64,000 bases of DNA from Molanna angustata (Eukaryota; Arthropoda; Insecta; Trichoptera; Molannidae). Shown in pieces: positions 23,262 to 34,477 of the stretch. Each line of letters begins with the position of its first letter. Positions within the stretch are counted from its first letter, which is position 1. Below the pieces are notes generated by a model that saw only the letters and a program-made list of their open reading frames with translations, was not told the DNA's origin and made no database searches. The stretch spans positions 12,815,107 through 12,879,106 of the forward strand of contig OY754968.1 of assembly GCA_963576475.1 (NCBI GenBank). The letters run 5' to 3'. The position numbers were made by a program, and so were the translations under genes.

Positions 23262-23482
23262 TCGGATTTCGTAGTTGAGTTGGTTAAGTACCTGACTGCT
23301 GATCAAAGGGTCCCGGGTTCGATTGCCGGTGGAGACACAGTTTTTAATTGCGTTTTCAGTCTGGATCTGTGAGACGATCAATGTCGTGAGTCTCCAGAAA
23401 GTGGCAACTTGTTATTGGGTGCGTGTTAAATAATTATTTGACATAGTACCTGTTAGTTGTACTATGTCAAATAATTATTTAA
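23262..23482 (+). mobile_element. SINE-C with 3' foldback
   Basis: Head: GTAGTTGAGTTGGTTAAGTA and GGTCCCGGGTTCGATTGCCG; body: GGATCTGTGAGACGATCAAT, GTCTCCAGAAAGTGGCAACT and GGTGCGTGTTAAATAATTAT. The end is unusual: 23426-23449 is repeated as its exact complement at 23459-23482 (24-bp stem, 9-base loop), replacing the usual CCCGAGAAGCAATA end of the family. Confidence 0.85.
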
Positions 23483-23489
23483 CAAGCTA

Positions 23490-23690
23490 CATTAAATAAA
23501 TAGTTTTAGTTGTGACAATTCTGGTGAACACATTTTTGTTTTTAATGACTTTAACGTTCGTTAAAAATTTAATCGTCATCGTAATTGAACCCATTATCAT
23601 ATAATAAGAATCTGGGCTTTAAAAATAGTCACCAAAGATATAAGTAAACGTAATGCATTTTTTCAATAAAAGAGAAGTCTACAAATTAAT
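23490..23690. repeat. Unclassified dispersed repeat R2, copy 1
   Basis: Diverged copy of 29855-30165. Shared blocks: TTCTGGTGAAC, GATGACTTTAACGTTCGT-like sequence, and ATTGAACCCATTATCAT. It carries the empty version of the TAA site that is filled by a foldback element in the other copy. Confidence 0.6.
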
Positions 23691-23699
23691 TATAGGAAC

Positions 23700-24930
23700 A
23701 AAACAAATAACCTTTGGTAATAATACATATGGACATATGGGTTTCAACGGGTCGATGGCAGTTTGGTTAATGGAGTTGACTGGGTAATCCTGTGAATCCA
23801 GACAAAATCAGAGAATAAAGTGGTTTGATGCTTTCAAGATATGGTGTTGGTAGAGAATATTGCAAATACTATAGACTGCTAAAAGATTCAATGTGTCTTT
23901 ATTTAATGAACTAAAGATAAAGGTTCACCTGCCTACAATCTGCTTATACTATATCCGATACCCTCAAGAACCTATGTAAGGTAGAAAGATCCAGAGGTCA
24001 CTTACAGATTCGACTGAGTGAACTCGTTAAGTCCGCTAGATCTCTAATCACCAAAATCGTGAAGCCGGTTGCAGACAGATCGCATAGCTGAAGTCGTTTT
24101 TCACAAGTGTGCAGACCTCAAACTATGTGAGCTAGTATGTGAAATGACCTCACCTATGCGAGCTAAGCTAAACTAAATAACTAAGCTTAGATTTTGGTCG
24201 GCAACCCGCTTTAGACCTATCCAAGACATACTAGTCGGCAAGTGTTTGAGTGTAGTCGTCATCCTCGGCCAAAGAGGAAGAATAATATATTAGATATGTA
24301 TAATCAGATACACAACTTTTCTCACTTTACCACTAATTCAATAAATAGAGGAAAAATGTAATGTTGAACTTTTTAACGTGACTCGTCAGACAGTTACTTA
24401 AGACAAATAATTACGAAACCCTCATGATACAACACAATGGCGAGATGATTTCGATTATTACTTGAGCATACAATCGTGTCACACTTCATTAATTTTACAT
24501 ATCAATTGTACATTGTTTTTTTAGCCAATGTATCTCGAACACTAATCACACTCAATAAACATTTTTTCCAAAATAACAATCAAATGTGTTTCAAATCCAC
24601 GCCTTAAGCTATTACATATTGTTATTAATATAATATACATGATTTTTTTTTAAGAAAGAGAGGTTTGACAACATTAATAAAAGTAAATAATAAAATATTG
24701 AAAACAGAGACAATAGAAGGATATACATACACAGCATACATCCATACCATCGACACTTTCTTTATACATTTTGTTTTCAGTCAGTGTTTTTTACTCTCCA
24801 ATGTGCTAGGAACAATCCTTGTGTTATATTGGGAACAGTACGTTAGCCAAAAATTTTACTAAGCTCACTGATTTCAACACGATTTAAACATTTGTTTGTG
24901 GACACTGTTTCAGAAACAAACTATACGTGT
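23700..24930. other. Noncoding stretch
   Basis: No gene supportable. The stretch 23940-24290 is less AT-rich and may be an old transposon remnant, but no frame or terminal repeat could be recognised. Confidence 0.4.
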
Positions 24931-24934
24931 TTTC

Positions 24935-25265
24935 AAGGAGTCAAAATGATTAGGTTAACAATCCGAAATGAAGAAATACTGCGTCGGACCCGAGTAGTAG
25001 ACGTGATGGAGCGCATAGCGAAGCTCAAATGGCAGCGGGCAGGGCAGGTCGCAAGACAAGTTGGTGAGCGCTGGGCTCCAAAAATCTTTAAATGGACACC
25101 GTGGGAAAATATAAGAGGCATCAGCAGATGCATGGACCGATGATAATATCAGGGCGGCGGGGAGAAAATGGATGCAGATGGAATCAAACAGACAAAGGTG
25201 AAAGGAAATGGAAGAGGCCTATCTCCAGCAGTGGAGGGAAGAGGGCTAATGAAGAAGAGAAAAAG
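24935..25265 (+). pseudogene. RTE-like LINE 3' end
   Basis: Encodes RLTIRNEEILRRTRVVDVME and RIAKLKWQRAGQVARQVGER, matching the RNEEIRRRTKVxDVxxRIAxLKWQWAGHxAR block of insect LINE polyproteins. Beyond about 25090 frameshifts scramble the expected GRPPTRWTDD region; GEKMDADGI and the following residues correspond to its remains. A purine-rich tail is at 25248-25270. Confidence 0.8.
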
Positions 25266-25269
25266 AAAA

Positions 25270-25755
25270 AATACGTGTATGTCGAAATTTTTCAGAAACT
25301 GTGTGTGACTAATCCGGCCATAGTAATGTTTTGCCAAAACATTATATTTTAAACATTATATTCTTTTTTTGAAAATTCTTATCTTATACGTAAGAGTAAA
25401 TGGGCTTAGATAAAAATTCGTGTGATTTTTATAATCCTCGTACTTAAAACCGGTGGCTCAAAATACACAGATTATTAAACCACCCAACAATAATATCTAG
25501 TCTGGGTCATAAAAAATAAAGCATTACATTGTAATCCTTTTACGTATCTACATAGGTACCTACCTGATAATTACAGATATAAGAATTATTTTTGCTCTTT
25601 GAAATCATGATTATTATAAAATATGTTTAATATTTAGATAATTTTTTTTAATACATAGGATTGGTTTTCAAAAGAGTGTTTGAAGAAGTATAGTTCATAT
25701 AGCTGTAAGCTGAGCGACATCGGTACCGACACCATCTTTGGGTTCATTGTCCAGC
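25270..25755. other. Noncoding stretch
   Basis: No gene or repeat recognised. Confidence 0.35.
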
Positions 25756-25759
25756 AGAA

Positions 25760-25862
25760 AATAAATTTGTTTATGTTCATTTCTCACTCAAATCTCGCTT
25801 CTCAGAACTGGAAACACTAGTAAATCGAATAAATTGCCAATATTGGCAATATAACACATATT
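25760..25862 (+). mobile_element. SINE-A, degraded body
   Basis: TTCATTTCTCACTCAAATCT, CGCTTCTCAGAACTGGAAAC, ACTAGTAAATCGAATAAATT and GCC follow the body of SINE-A (compare 26940-27005), but the head is missing. Confidence 0.55.
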
Positions 25863-25901
25863 TTTGCAAATTACTCATTTCTATCTTATTTTAAAATTTT
25901 G

Positions 25902-26115
25902 ATGCCGGGTAATCGAAAATACAACAGGCAAAATAACATGTCACAAAGTTAAGTAATGAAGTTCACCATCAGTTTTGAATGTTGCCTTTTTAGGTGAGAC
26001 AAGACTTGCGTGTGGACACACACATGTGTCGTACTTCCTTTTATACGGTTGTGCACACCCGCACACCTTTCGCTGGTAACCGTGATATGCCTTGATGGTA
26101 TGAATGAATAAATGA
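25902..26115 (+). mobile_element. Retroposon D, 5'-truncated copy
   Basis: Matches the element at 50247-50542: GCCGGGTAATCGAAAATACA, ACAGGCAAAATAACATG, GCACACCCGCACACCTTTCG and the 3' end TTGATGGTATGAATGAA(TAAATGA). Truncated at the left. Confidence 0.75.
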
Positions 26116-26119
26116 AATT

Positions 26120-26685
26120 GTTTATATAATACGTTTATATAATACGATATTTCAGTGCCCGATTTTTTATACCGAAGACTTTAGAATTAAGTATTGAATT
26201 GAATGGATGATATTATTTTAATGCATCTTGTTTTTTTACTCTGGCTTTCTTCTATTTCAGTTTTTTTTTAAATTTTATATTACATTAGTAAAATCATTTT
26301 TGTATCTAGTCCTGTCTAGGTTTAGAGTCTATATTAGGCTGAACAGGGGGGTGCCTAGAACCTTCGGACTTGGCAAACCCTGAAAGAAAATTGGGAAATG
26401 TTGAAAATTTTATGATTTTTAGCAATCGTTATTCCATTTAGTGGCCATGAAAATATTTTAAAATCACATGCTAAAACAATATTAATTTACAGTGGTAGCC
26501 CTGTCGAGCATCGTATCTACAAACGGTTCAATTTAGTATGGTTTCAATAAAACACAAAACATGTTTGGTCTTGAATTTCTTAACATAATATTCATAGGCA
26601 AGCCAAGATTTTCGGCTTCTAAAAGCAATCCGCTACTGAGGCTGAATAGTATTTTTTTGAAATATTTTCCCCAGAACCCTCATAA
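26120..26685. other. Noncoding stretch
   Basis: Nothing recognised. Confidence 0.35.
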
Positions 26686-26867
26686 TTTTTAAATAAAAAA
26701 CAGTTTATTTTATCATCTTTATTCTATTGTGTGAGTTTTTTGAAATTAAATTCGTTTAATACAAATTAGTTTTAATAAACCCACTTTTAAAGCAACTAAA
26801 AAGCTACAAGTTCTATGAAGTAAATTTTTACTTCAATCGAAAGAGAATATCTGCCGGCTGAGTTTTT

Positions 26868-27080
26868 GGCACAGTTGGTAAGCCGTTGGGTTTCTGTGCG
26901 GGCGTCCTGGGTTCAATTCCCAGCAGAGGAAAAATTTATTTAAATTCATTTCTCACGCAAATATTGCTTCTCTGGGCTGGAAACACTGGTTAGTTGGAAG
27001 AAATTGCCACACGGAAATAAACACGCCACTTGCAAAGGGTGCAATGAAGTGTTCATTATTATTATTATTCATTCTCTTCT
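26868..27080 (+). mobile_element. SINE-A, most complete copy
   Basis: tRNA-like head with box A-like TTGGCACAGTTGGTAAGCCG and box B-like GGTTCAATTCCCAGCAGAGG, then the linker AAAATTTATTTAAATTCATT, TCTCACGCAAATATTGCTTC, GGGCTGGAAACACTGG, the LINE-like tail TTAGTTGGAAGAAATTGCC and the end TGCAATGAAGTGTTCATTAT with (ATT)n. It serves as the reference for the split copy at 12228-13295. Confidence 0.9.
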
Positions 27081-27191
27081 CGGGTCAACCGGAAAAAAAA
27101 CTAAACAACGGAGGAGTTCTCAAGTTGCTTAGTTATTATGCATAGTATTTATGGTGGTGATAACAAAAAATTTCGAACTATCGAGCATGTG

Positions 27192-27230
27192 TTTATAATC
27201 ACACTCTTTTGAATATGTGTGATTATAAAA
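27192..27230. repeat. Hairpin, 13-bp stem
   Basis: TTTATAATCACAC and its complement, separated by about 12 bases. Function unknown; it may simply be a small inverted repeat within R1. Confidence 0.6.
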
Positions 27231-27459
27231 TATGGTAGATCAAGTTTCTTAATTGAATCATTTATATTTTTTGGTACAACTCTTGTAGATGATATAAACG
27301 GTATTATTATTATTATTATTTCTATAGTAAAAAGTACTATAAATTTTACTTCACGTAAAAATATTATATTTCACAGATTTTACGATGTGGAATATTTGTG
27401 TAGTAGGTATATCCATTTGCCCAAGGTATACAAGGGCCTTAAGTATCAATTTTAAATTG

Positions 27460-28385
27460 TAATTTTTATCCAGTGCAAATCCGTTTCGCTAGAACGGTCA
27501 TATTGAACTTACTATGCATTGTTATAGATAAAGTACCTAAACTGTACTGGTTCTATATCATAGTAGAATGAAATTATATTATGTATGTAGGTTCATACGT
27601 TTATCGTTTACATCAAAAGTGCATCATAAGCACGTGGGATTTAGCACTAAACATAATGTTGAGGTTAATTCATTAAGACCTACGTGAATTCCACGTAATA
27701 ACTGAATTCGTTACATTGCCATCAACATTAACGCCCCCTGTACAATGTACCTACATCCCAATGATTTCAGATTTAATTTTTGTTTTATATGCCGTTTGCC
27801 GTACATAAATATGAAAATTTGTGACCTCTGTACAGATCAAACTAAAATGCCGATGAACTCAATATTGATACCATACGTGTGAAGTACCTACATAAACTTA
27901 GAGCTGATTAGTTTTCCATTTACAACGGTTTATTTTTTCTCAATTTTTCTCTATGATTTCATCTGTTAAAACTGAAAAAGTGCTCTCACGATTTGGAAAT
28001 TTGAGATATTTTAATTTTGTTTAAATTATTTATACAAACCCAATAATCTTCAAAAAACTGCATTCAAAGTTGGTCAACGTTAAAAGAAAAACATACAAAA
28101 ATTATGTTCATAATAATAGATTTTTGTAAGAAATTTTTTTTATGTTTGGCAATGTTTAGTTATTTGATTTCATATTGATATTAGAGTGTAATATTAGCAG
28201 GAAAGCTTCATTGTGTAGTGGAGAGTTTAGCGTTGGCCACAACCAACTCGTTTTTTAATAACTTTGCTTTGCTTTTTTCGTTTTTTTTCCAATTTCATCT
28301 TTGTGTAGGTAATGTATATTTCTCATCATATATTTTTTGCAATAATATATATTTATGGTGTTATACAAAATATTATGTTTTCATT
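27460..28385. other. Noncoding stretch
   Basis: AT-rich. The 90-codon frame at 28218-28490 is not a gene: its end runs into a LINE tail. Confidence 0.4.
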
Positions 28386-28387
28386 CT

Positions 28388-28620
28388 TTGTATTTTGGTT
28401 GGTTGGAAGAAATTGCCTAATGTCAAGAGGCCCGCTAGTGTAGAATATAATATATATTTGTTTTTTTTTTATATATGTTATTTAATATGAACGAATAAAT
28501 AATTTAATTAATTTAGAAGTCAATAAATAACAGAGTAAATAAATACATATATGAATAAATACATAAATATATACTTAAATAAATAAATAAAATAAAAAAT
28601 TAACTTATACATAAATATAC
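28388..28620 (+). mobile_element. CR1/Jockey-like LINE 3' tail and AT-rich run
   Basis: GGTTGGTTGGAAGAAATTGC, then CTAATGTCAAGAGGCCCGCT, matches 11876-11920. After a T-rich stretch comes an AATAAATA-rich region to about 28620. Only the 3' UTR of the LINE is left. Confidence 0.75.
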
Positions 28621-28624
28621 GTTT

Positions 28625-29225
28625 TCACATTGCTGTTCAATTCTATTAAAATTTTAAATAAATATAAGTTACGGTCAATGATTACACTATTTTTTTCAAA
28701 AAAATTATACACAAGGGTAGGCAATCTCTTTCAGCCAACCTTAGCAACGAAATTCTTATTGTTATCTAATGTAATGCACCCTCATAATAAAAAATAGAAT
28801 TTATCAGATAAACGATTTTAAGGTGACCTAGATATAAAAAAAGATAAATGAAATTAGGTCGACTGTATGGGTGCATTTGTTAAGTAAATTATTGCTTGTG
28901 TCTGAAGTTCAAGGACACTGAAGTGTATCATTGAAGGAGTAAACGGGTATAACACATTATCAACAATATTTATCAAATAAACGTAAACAAGTTATCATAC
29001 ATTATGTTTCCTGATAAGACCTTGTGACGATGTAACTCAATGTATTTTTGTTTATATAAACAGTTAATACGAAGGATCGGCAGGATTTTTCAACAAAGAA
29101 AAAAGGTAAGATATGTAAACTAAAATTAATAACAAAGATTGACAATTCCTGAATTAATTTTTATGGAGCGCATTTCTATTGCATACATTATTTCATAAAC
29201 ATAACCTTTATTTCCATGATATTAT
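28625..29225. other. Noncoding stretch
   Basis: No gene or repeat recognised. Confidence 0.35.
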
Positions 29226-29392
29226 CAAAAAAGGAATGAATATGTCCTTGTTACAAGTGCATATTCTGCCTCATAAATTCCTTAAACTAAGCATAAATGC
29301 TCGTGATATAGGTGAACGAAATCGGTCGTGGCAGGATTCGAGCTCGCGACCAATGGATTACTAACGCAGCACGCTAACCGCTCTTCACCATT
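29226..29392 (-). mobile_element. SINE-B, antisense (second part of a C+B pair)
   Basis: Complement of the SINE-B order: GAATATGTCCTTGTTACAAG, GAACGAAATCGGTCGTGGCA, GGATTCGAGCTCGCGACC and the box A side GCTAACCGCTCTTCACC. Read on the minus strand it lies directly downstream of the SINE-C at 29395-29588. Confidence 0.85.
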
Positions 29393-29394
29393 TA

Positions 29395-29588
29395 TGATTA
29401 CAATAGGTACTATGTCATATATTTAATTTAACACGCACCCAAACGAATTAACACATTCTGGAGACTTGTGATAATTTTCGTCTCACAGATCCATGACTGA
29501 AAACACAATTTTAAACTTTGTCTCCACCGGGAATCGAACCTGGGACCTTTCGCTCAGGAGCCTAACCAACTGAGCCACGATGGCAGAC
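29395..29588 (-). mobile_element. SINE-C, antisense (first part of a C+B pair)
   Basis: Plus strand carries the complement of SINE-C: AACACGCACCCAAACGAATT, TCTGGAGACTTGTGATAAT, TCTCACAGATCCATGACTG, CTCCACCGGGAATCGAACCT (box B) and AACCAACTGAGCCACGATGG (box A). Confidence 0.85.
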
Positions 29589-29854
29589 AATATTTTGTAT
29601 ATTCGTTAACACAGAGGATGTTCAAGATACTAAATATTAAAAAAAAACAATTATATTCAACGATCGGTATATTATATGTTACATAACTACCATTATTTTT
29701 ACGAGCAACATGTTTCGGAAGCGCAAGCGAAATTTTAAATTTAATTTTAATGAAATATCATTTTTTTGCTATTTCGAAGATTGAATAAAATAAACGAAGT
29801 TTAATAAGATTAAAATGACAAAAGAAATTAACGTTGTGTTATAAAATTGTTATA

Positions 29855-30165
29855 GTTTGAGTGGACACATTCTGGTGAACTCATTTTTGTTTTTGATGAC
29901 TTTAACGTTCGTACAAATTTTAATTCGTCTTTATAATTGAACCCTTTATCATCGAACTCTTTATCATTATAAGGGTCGTATTACAAGAGTCATTTGAGAA
30001 AAATGTATGAAAAGGGTAAGGTCCTGTAGTGCAAGAATACTGCTTACGGGACCTCAACTTTTTCTTACATAATTCTCAAATAACTTCCCTAAGAGCCGAG
30101 GTTTTAAAATATTCACCTAAGAAATAACTAAACCTTTTTCAATGTTTCAATAAAGGCGAATAAAA
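29855..30165. repeat. Dispersed repeat R2, copy 2, interrupted
   Basis: Matches 23490-23690 on both sides of a 117-bp insertion at 29973-30089: CATTCTGGTGAACTCATTTT to the left and CCGAGGTTTTAAAATATTCA to the right. Confidence 0.6.
29973..30089. mobile_element. TAA-flanked foldback element, 117 bp
   Basis: Starts GGGTCGTATTACAAGAG and ends ATAACTTCCC, flanked by TAA on both sides (29970-29972 and 30090-30092). The arms are complementary over about 45 bp each with mismatches (TCATTTGAGAA against TTCTCAAATAA, AAGGTCCTGTAG against ACGGGACCTCAA). The empty site with a single TAA is seen in the other R2 copy. A 3-bp TAA duplication and G-rich ends point to the PIF/Harbinger group; this is inference. 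Confidence 0.75.
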
Positions 30166-30169
30166 TAAA

Positions 30170-32495
30170 TAGTAGGTATGTATATTAAATTCGATTATCT
30201 TTTTTCCAGAATGTTAAATGTTTTTGATATCTTTTATACATATATTATAAAAACACATGCAGTAGGAAATGAAGACACAGTTTAACAAAACAGTTTCACC
30301 ATACATTACTCTATGAGTTTCACCTATTTAATTAGACCCATATTTGACTATTCGTTTTGCATAAATAAAACAAATAATTATTTCTTGTCACGATCCACCA
30401 TTGTATTTTTGTCATTGAATTTCGGTTGCATTTGTTGGGTCGAGCCTCTTTATAATTCACAACTTGTAACCGGCAAATTGATACATCAACCTTCAGAGAA
30501 TTGACCCTAGATCGGGATGCAACGAGTTTATGAATGTCCTTATTATGTAGGTACTCTATTTATTTTATATAATAATAGACTGGTACTAAATGGACATTTT
30601 TATTAGACACGTATCTATGTCATAAGCACAATGTCATTACTGAGATAAAAACTCTTTTTTATTATCACAAATCGACGAAGACCGTTATGATATTTCGCTG
30701 ATACTTCATTATACGAGTACAAATTTGAGTAAATATTTTTCTATGTTCCTTTACCGCTCTAGGCAGAATTAACTGAACACTGAACACCAATATGCTAATA
30801 TTTTTCTATACCAACTTATTAAAAAATACGCTTTTTCCCAAAACAACAATTCGATATTTTATAAATAAATAAATGTACTTATGGCAATATATTATTTATG
30901 GAATATAATTGCCACGAACTTTGGACTTCAGCGTTGAAGAATTCAATCTATCAATTAATGAATGAGGCGTAAAGAAAGAAAAATTCCTTGCAAGTGGATC
31001 AAGACAAGAACTTTTCTTTTCTGTATTCTTAGGTTAGGTTTATGTTTATTTATAGTAATCATAGCGATAAAATGAATTATATATTTTTTTTGAATTTTCG
31101 CATTAAATATAAAATTTCACAGCTCATTTGACTTAATACTACGAGATCTCAACCAATCAGAGAGTAAACCGGAAATTGAATGCGGAATGTGTACAAACTG
31201 CTTTTTTACATATCCCACATAATAAGTATAAATTAAGTGCATCCGTGAGGTCGATTGACACATTGATCACTCGTGCAAAATAAGACTCGTCTTTTGACAG
31301 GACATGATTTCGCCATTACTGCAAATTACATTTGATTCATTTAATAATATCTTATGTATTAATATCTAATTATGTAGAATTTCCACTTTACATATAATCA
31401 ACACATAATTTTAACAACTGACATTTCATATTATCTACCTATTATTAAACTATCGTTTAAATTTGGTTGCGTAATTATTGTATCCACATCAATAACTAGT
31501 TTAGTGATTAGACAAAGTTCAATTTACAATGTAACTACCAAAAATACCTAATGATTGATCAACACGTGCTTGTTCAGTGAAACATAGTATCGGGTGTCCG
31601 CTGAGGTTAACTGCGTCCGAAAATCACGTGAATTCACCTTGTTACTTAAGCCAATCACCATCATCATTTCAACTTCGTTTACCCATCAATTTGTTACGTT
31701 GCTCAAATTGTTAAAGTAAGCAATGAAGCGTATGCAACTCATTAAGTGTATGGAATATAAGTAGGTACATATTATTACTATTGTTATAATACTCATTTTA
31801 CCTAGCTTAAATGACAAATATCTACTTGTACTACAATTGTCCACTTAACAGTTAAATGTTGAGAATGATACTTGTACGATAAGGAATAGTTTTTTTCTTA
31901 CATAGTAAAATATAGGTTTTGAAAGAATGTGCTCAAATGTTTGATCGTTATTACACTTACGTAAGTACCTAAAATGATCGGCGTTAAAGTGTATCTCCAT
32001 ATTATAACAACAAGCTTGATAATACCAACAGATTTGTTAAAAATTATGTCATTTGAAAAAAAAATACATTGCAATGAATCATTTAAAGATATGTATTATT
32101 TCATGAAATCAAATCACTTTAATCTTTAGTGAAACAGTTCACCTTTCTCCAATGTATTCAAAGGAATCAATTAACTGTATTAATTTCATATTTATTTGAA
32201 AAATGTAAACATTATTCTACACAACTTATGGTGATTTAAAATCAATTGGTGTATAATTTTCTCATTAATACTATATGATGCGATCAAAGACCTTATATTA
32301 AGGCCTTTGGATGCGATCTAGTGTTAAGACGGTTTTTGTACAAATTTTAGCAATGCAAATTTATAGTGGGGAAAAACAAAGTCACAAAATGAATCATACT
32401 GGTTTTAGTGTCCAGAATGGATTATTTTGACAGATTTTTACGGTCTTCAATGGTTTTATCAACCTGGAATTGCAAACTATAATAATTTTACATTA
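30170..32495. other. Noncoding stretch, repeat-poor
   Basis: About 2.3 kb with no supportable gene, no TIR element and no SINE or LINE that I can recognise. It is one of the longest repeat-poor stretches outside the neuroligin 3' flank. Confidence 0.4.
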
Positions 32496-32508
32496 AATCC
32501 ACATACAA

Positions 32509-32615
32509 CTAGCAAAATAATAACAGTGTCTTCACCGGGAACTGAAGCCAAAACTTTCGACTCAAGACTCAGATATTTATCTAAATTACTCATGAATGCC
32601 AACAGTTGTCAATAA
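32509..32615 (-). mobile_element. SINE-C, degraded head
   Basis: TAACAGTGTCTTCACCGGGA and CTGAAGCC resemble the complement of the SINE-C box B region (CTCCACCGGGAATCGAACC), but with loss of key bases. Low similarity further right. Confidence 0.45.
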
Positions 32616-32989
32616 TTATCCTATCAATTTATAAATAAAATGAATTCATCACTTACCTCCGGGGAAAAATTCAACAATCAAACACAAATTTCGACCGACA
32701 TATTAATTTGAAGATAATACGATTTCACAAACACCTGTTCAATAGAATAATTAAATTTGACATTTTAATCAAAGCTATAAACAATGGCGCGTCTGCATTG
32801 CGTCCCAACGGTCTCTACTGGCCCTCGTCAAAACTGTCAACTGTCAATAGGACAGGGTCTCTAAGTATTAGTGTACCAATCTGCCTGGACACTAGTACTT
32901 TGCTGATTTGAACGATTTGAATTAGTTATACCAATAAATATTCGTTTAAATGATTTTTTTCAATTATTTCCTTTTATATATTTCTTGTG

Positions 32990-33925
32990 TTGCTTCTCGG
33001 GCAACTAACGGATACTATGTCATATTTAATGCAAGTTATAACTGTGTCATCACTAGGATTGATACTATGTCATATTTAATACAAGTTATAACTGTGTCAT
33101 CACTAGGATCGATACTATGTCATATTTAATACAAGTTATAACTGTGTCATCACTAGGATCGATACTATGTCATATTTAATACAAGTTATAACTGTGTCAT
33201 CACTAGGATCGATACTATGTCATATTTAATACAAGTTATAACTGTGTCATCACTAGGATCGATTCTATGTCATATTTAATACAAGTTATAACTGTGTCTT
33301 CACTAGGATCGATACTATGTCATATTTAATACAAGTTATAACTGTGTCATCACTAGGATCGATACTATGTCATATTTAATACAAGTTATAACTGTGTCAT
33401 CACTAGGATCGATACTATGTCATATTTAATACAAGTTATAACTGTGTCATCACTAGGATCGATACTATGTCATATTTAATACAAGTTATAACTGTGTCAT
33501 CACTAGGATCGATACTATGTCATATTTAATACAAGTTATAACTGTGTCATCACTAGGATCGATACTATGTCATATTTAATACAAGTTATAACTGTGTCAT
33601 CACTAGGATCGATACTATGTCATATTATATACAAGTTATAACTGTGTCATCACTAGGATCGATACTATGTCATATTTAATACAAGTTATAACTGTGTCTT
33701 CACTAGGATCGATACTATGTCATATTTAATACAAGTTATAACTGTGTCATCACTAGGATCGATACTATGTCATATTTAATACAAGTTATAACTGTGTCAT
33801 CACTAGGATCGATACTATGTCATATTTAATACAAGTTATAACTGTGTCTTCACTAGAATCGAACCAGAAATCGTTGATATCAGGAGGCAGATATATAACT
33901 GACTGAAGTGCCCAGAGCGAGTTGA
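32990..33925 (-). mobile_element. SINE-C copy containing a tandem array
   Basis: The left flank GCTTCTCGGGCAACTAAC is the complement of the SINE-C 3' end (compare 42958-42978). The right flank 33858-33925 (ATCGAACCAGAAATCG, ending in AACTGACTGAAGTGCCCA) is a degraded antisense tRNA-like head. Between them lies the 50-bp array (33011-33860). Confidence 0.7.
33011..33860. repeat. 50-bp minisatellite, 17 units, SINE-C derived
   Basis: The unit begins GATACTATGTCATATTTAAT, then ACAAGTTATAACTGTGTCAT and CACTAGGATC; unit starts fall every 50 bases from 33011 to 33811. Units are nearly identical: changes include CTT for CAT (33291-33300, 33691-33700, 33841-33850), ATTCTATGT at about 33261 and ATTATATAC at about 33621. 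The unit joins two non-adjacent SINE-C segments, the 3' GTACTATGTCA part and the AACTGTGTCTTCACC part near box B. Confidence 0.95.
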
Positions 33926-33929
33926 CTAC

Positions 33930-34255
33930 TAAATTTGTTTCACGGGGTTATATGCTTTCAATAACCTGGTCCCACAAAACACCTGACAGCTGTGTCAGAG
34001 AAAAGAACTATCTGAGAAGCTTCTCACATTCGCATCTTCTAGACTTCAGAGTCAACAAAGCGGCTTGTTATGATCGATCCTATAAAGTGGAACAGATTGC
34101 CTCCAGATATCCGCAGTGCCCAAATCAAGAGCACTTTCTCTAAATGACTGAAAACAGCTTTGTTTCGTAGAGCAACAATACATCGAAATGTATGCGCCCT
34201 TAGAATGATCCTGGGTCATTAAATGGTGCTATAGAAATTGTTTACTATTATTTTT
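33930..34255 (+). pseudogene. L2-like LINE 3' end, copy 1
   Basis: Plus frames read LRSFSHSHLLDFRVNKAA, then PIKWNRLPPDIRSAQIKSTF and LKTALFRRATIHRN, the C-terminal WNxLPxxIRSxxxxxxFxxxLKTxLF pattern of CR1/L2-like LINEs. There is an in-frame stop after KSTFSK. The 3' end TGGTGCTATAGAAATTGTTT followed by ACTATTATT matches 61885-61925. Confidence 0.75.
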
Positions 34256-34329
34256 AACTAAGTGAAGACGGCAAATGATTACGATTCTTGCTAGTAAGTC
34301 TCAATAAGTCTGATATCCTGAGCGTTCCG

Positions 34330-34477
34330 GTTTAGACTTTTGGTGAAGATACAGTCTGGATTTGTAAGACGATAATCATCACAAGTCTCCAAAATTTTGG
34401 CAATTTGTCATTAGGCGCGCGATAAAATTCTATCGCGTACTATATGACATACTGCCTGTAAGTTGCCCTAGAAGCAA
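34330..34477 (+). mobile_element. SINE-C, head largely lost
   Basis: GATACAGTCTGGATTTGTAA, GACGATAATCATCACAAGTC, TCCAAAATTTTGGCAATTTG and CTGTAAGTTGCCCTAGAAGC follow the body and 3' end of SINE-C. The head before 34330 is degraded. Confidence 0.7.

Larger units (their letters stand above)
26690..27455. repeat. Dispersed repeat R1, copy 2, interrupted
   Basis: Left part 26690-26867 matches 5915-6110 (CTTTATTCTATTGTG, CTTCAATCGAAAGAGAATAT). The right part, about 27295-27455, matches 6110-6335 (GCCCAAGGTATACAAGGGCC). A SINE-A (26868-27080) and about 200 bp of other sequence lie between. Confidence 0.5.

Noticed and set aside
33011..33860. CRISPR-like array (regular 50-bp spacing)
   Set aside because: Units are contiguous with no variable spacers, and the unit derives from a SINE in a eukaryotic sequence.
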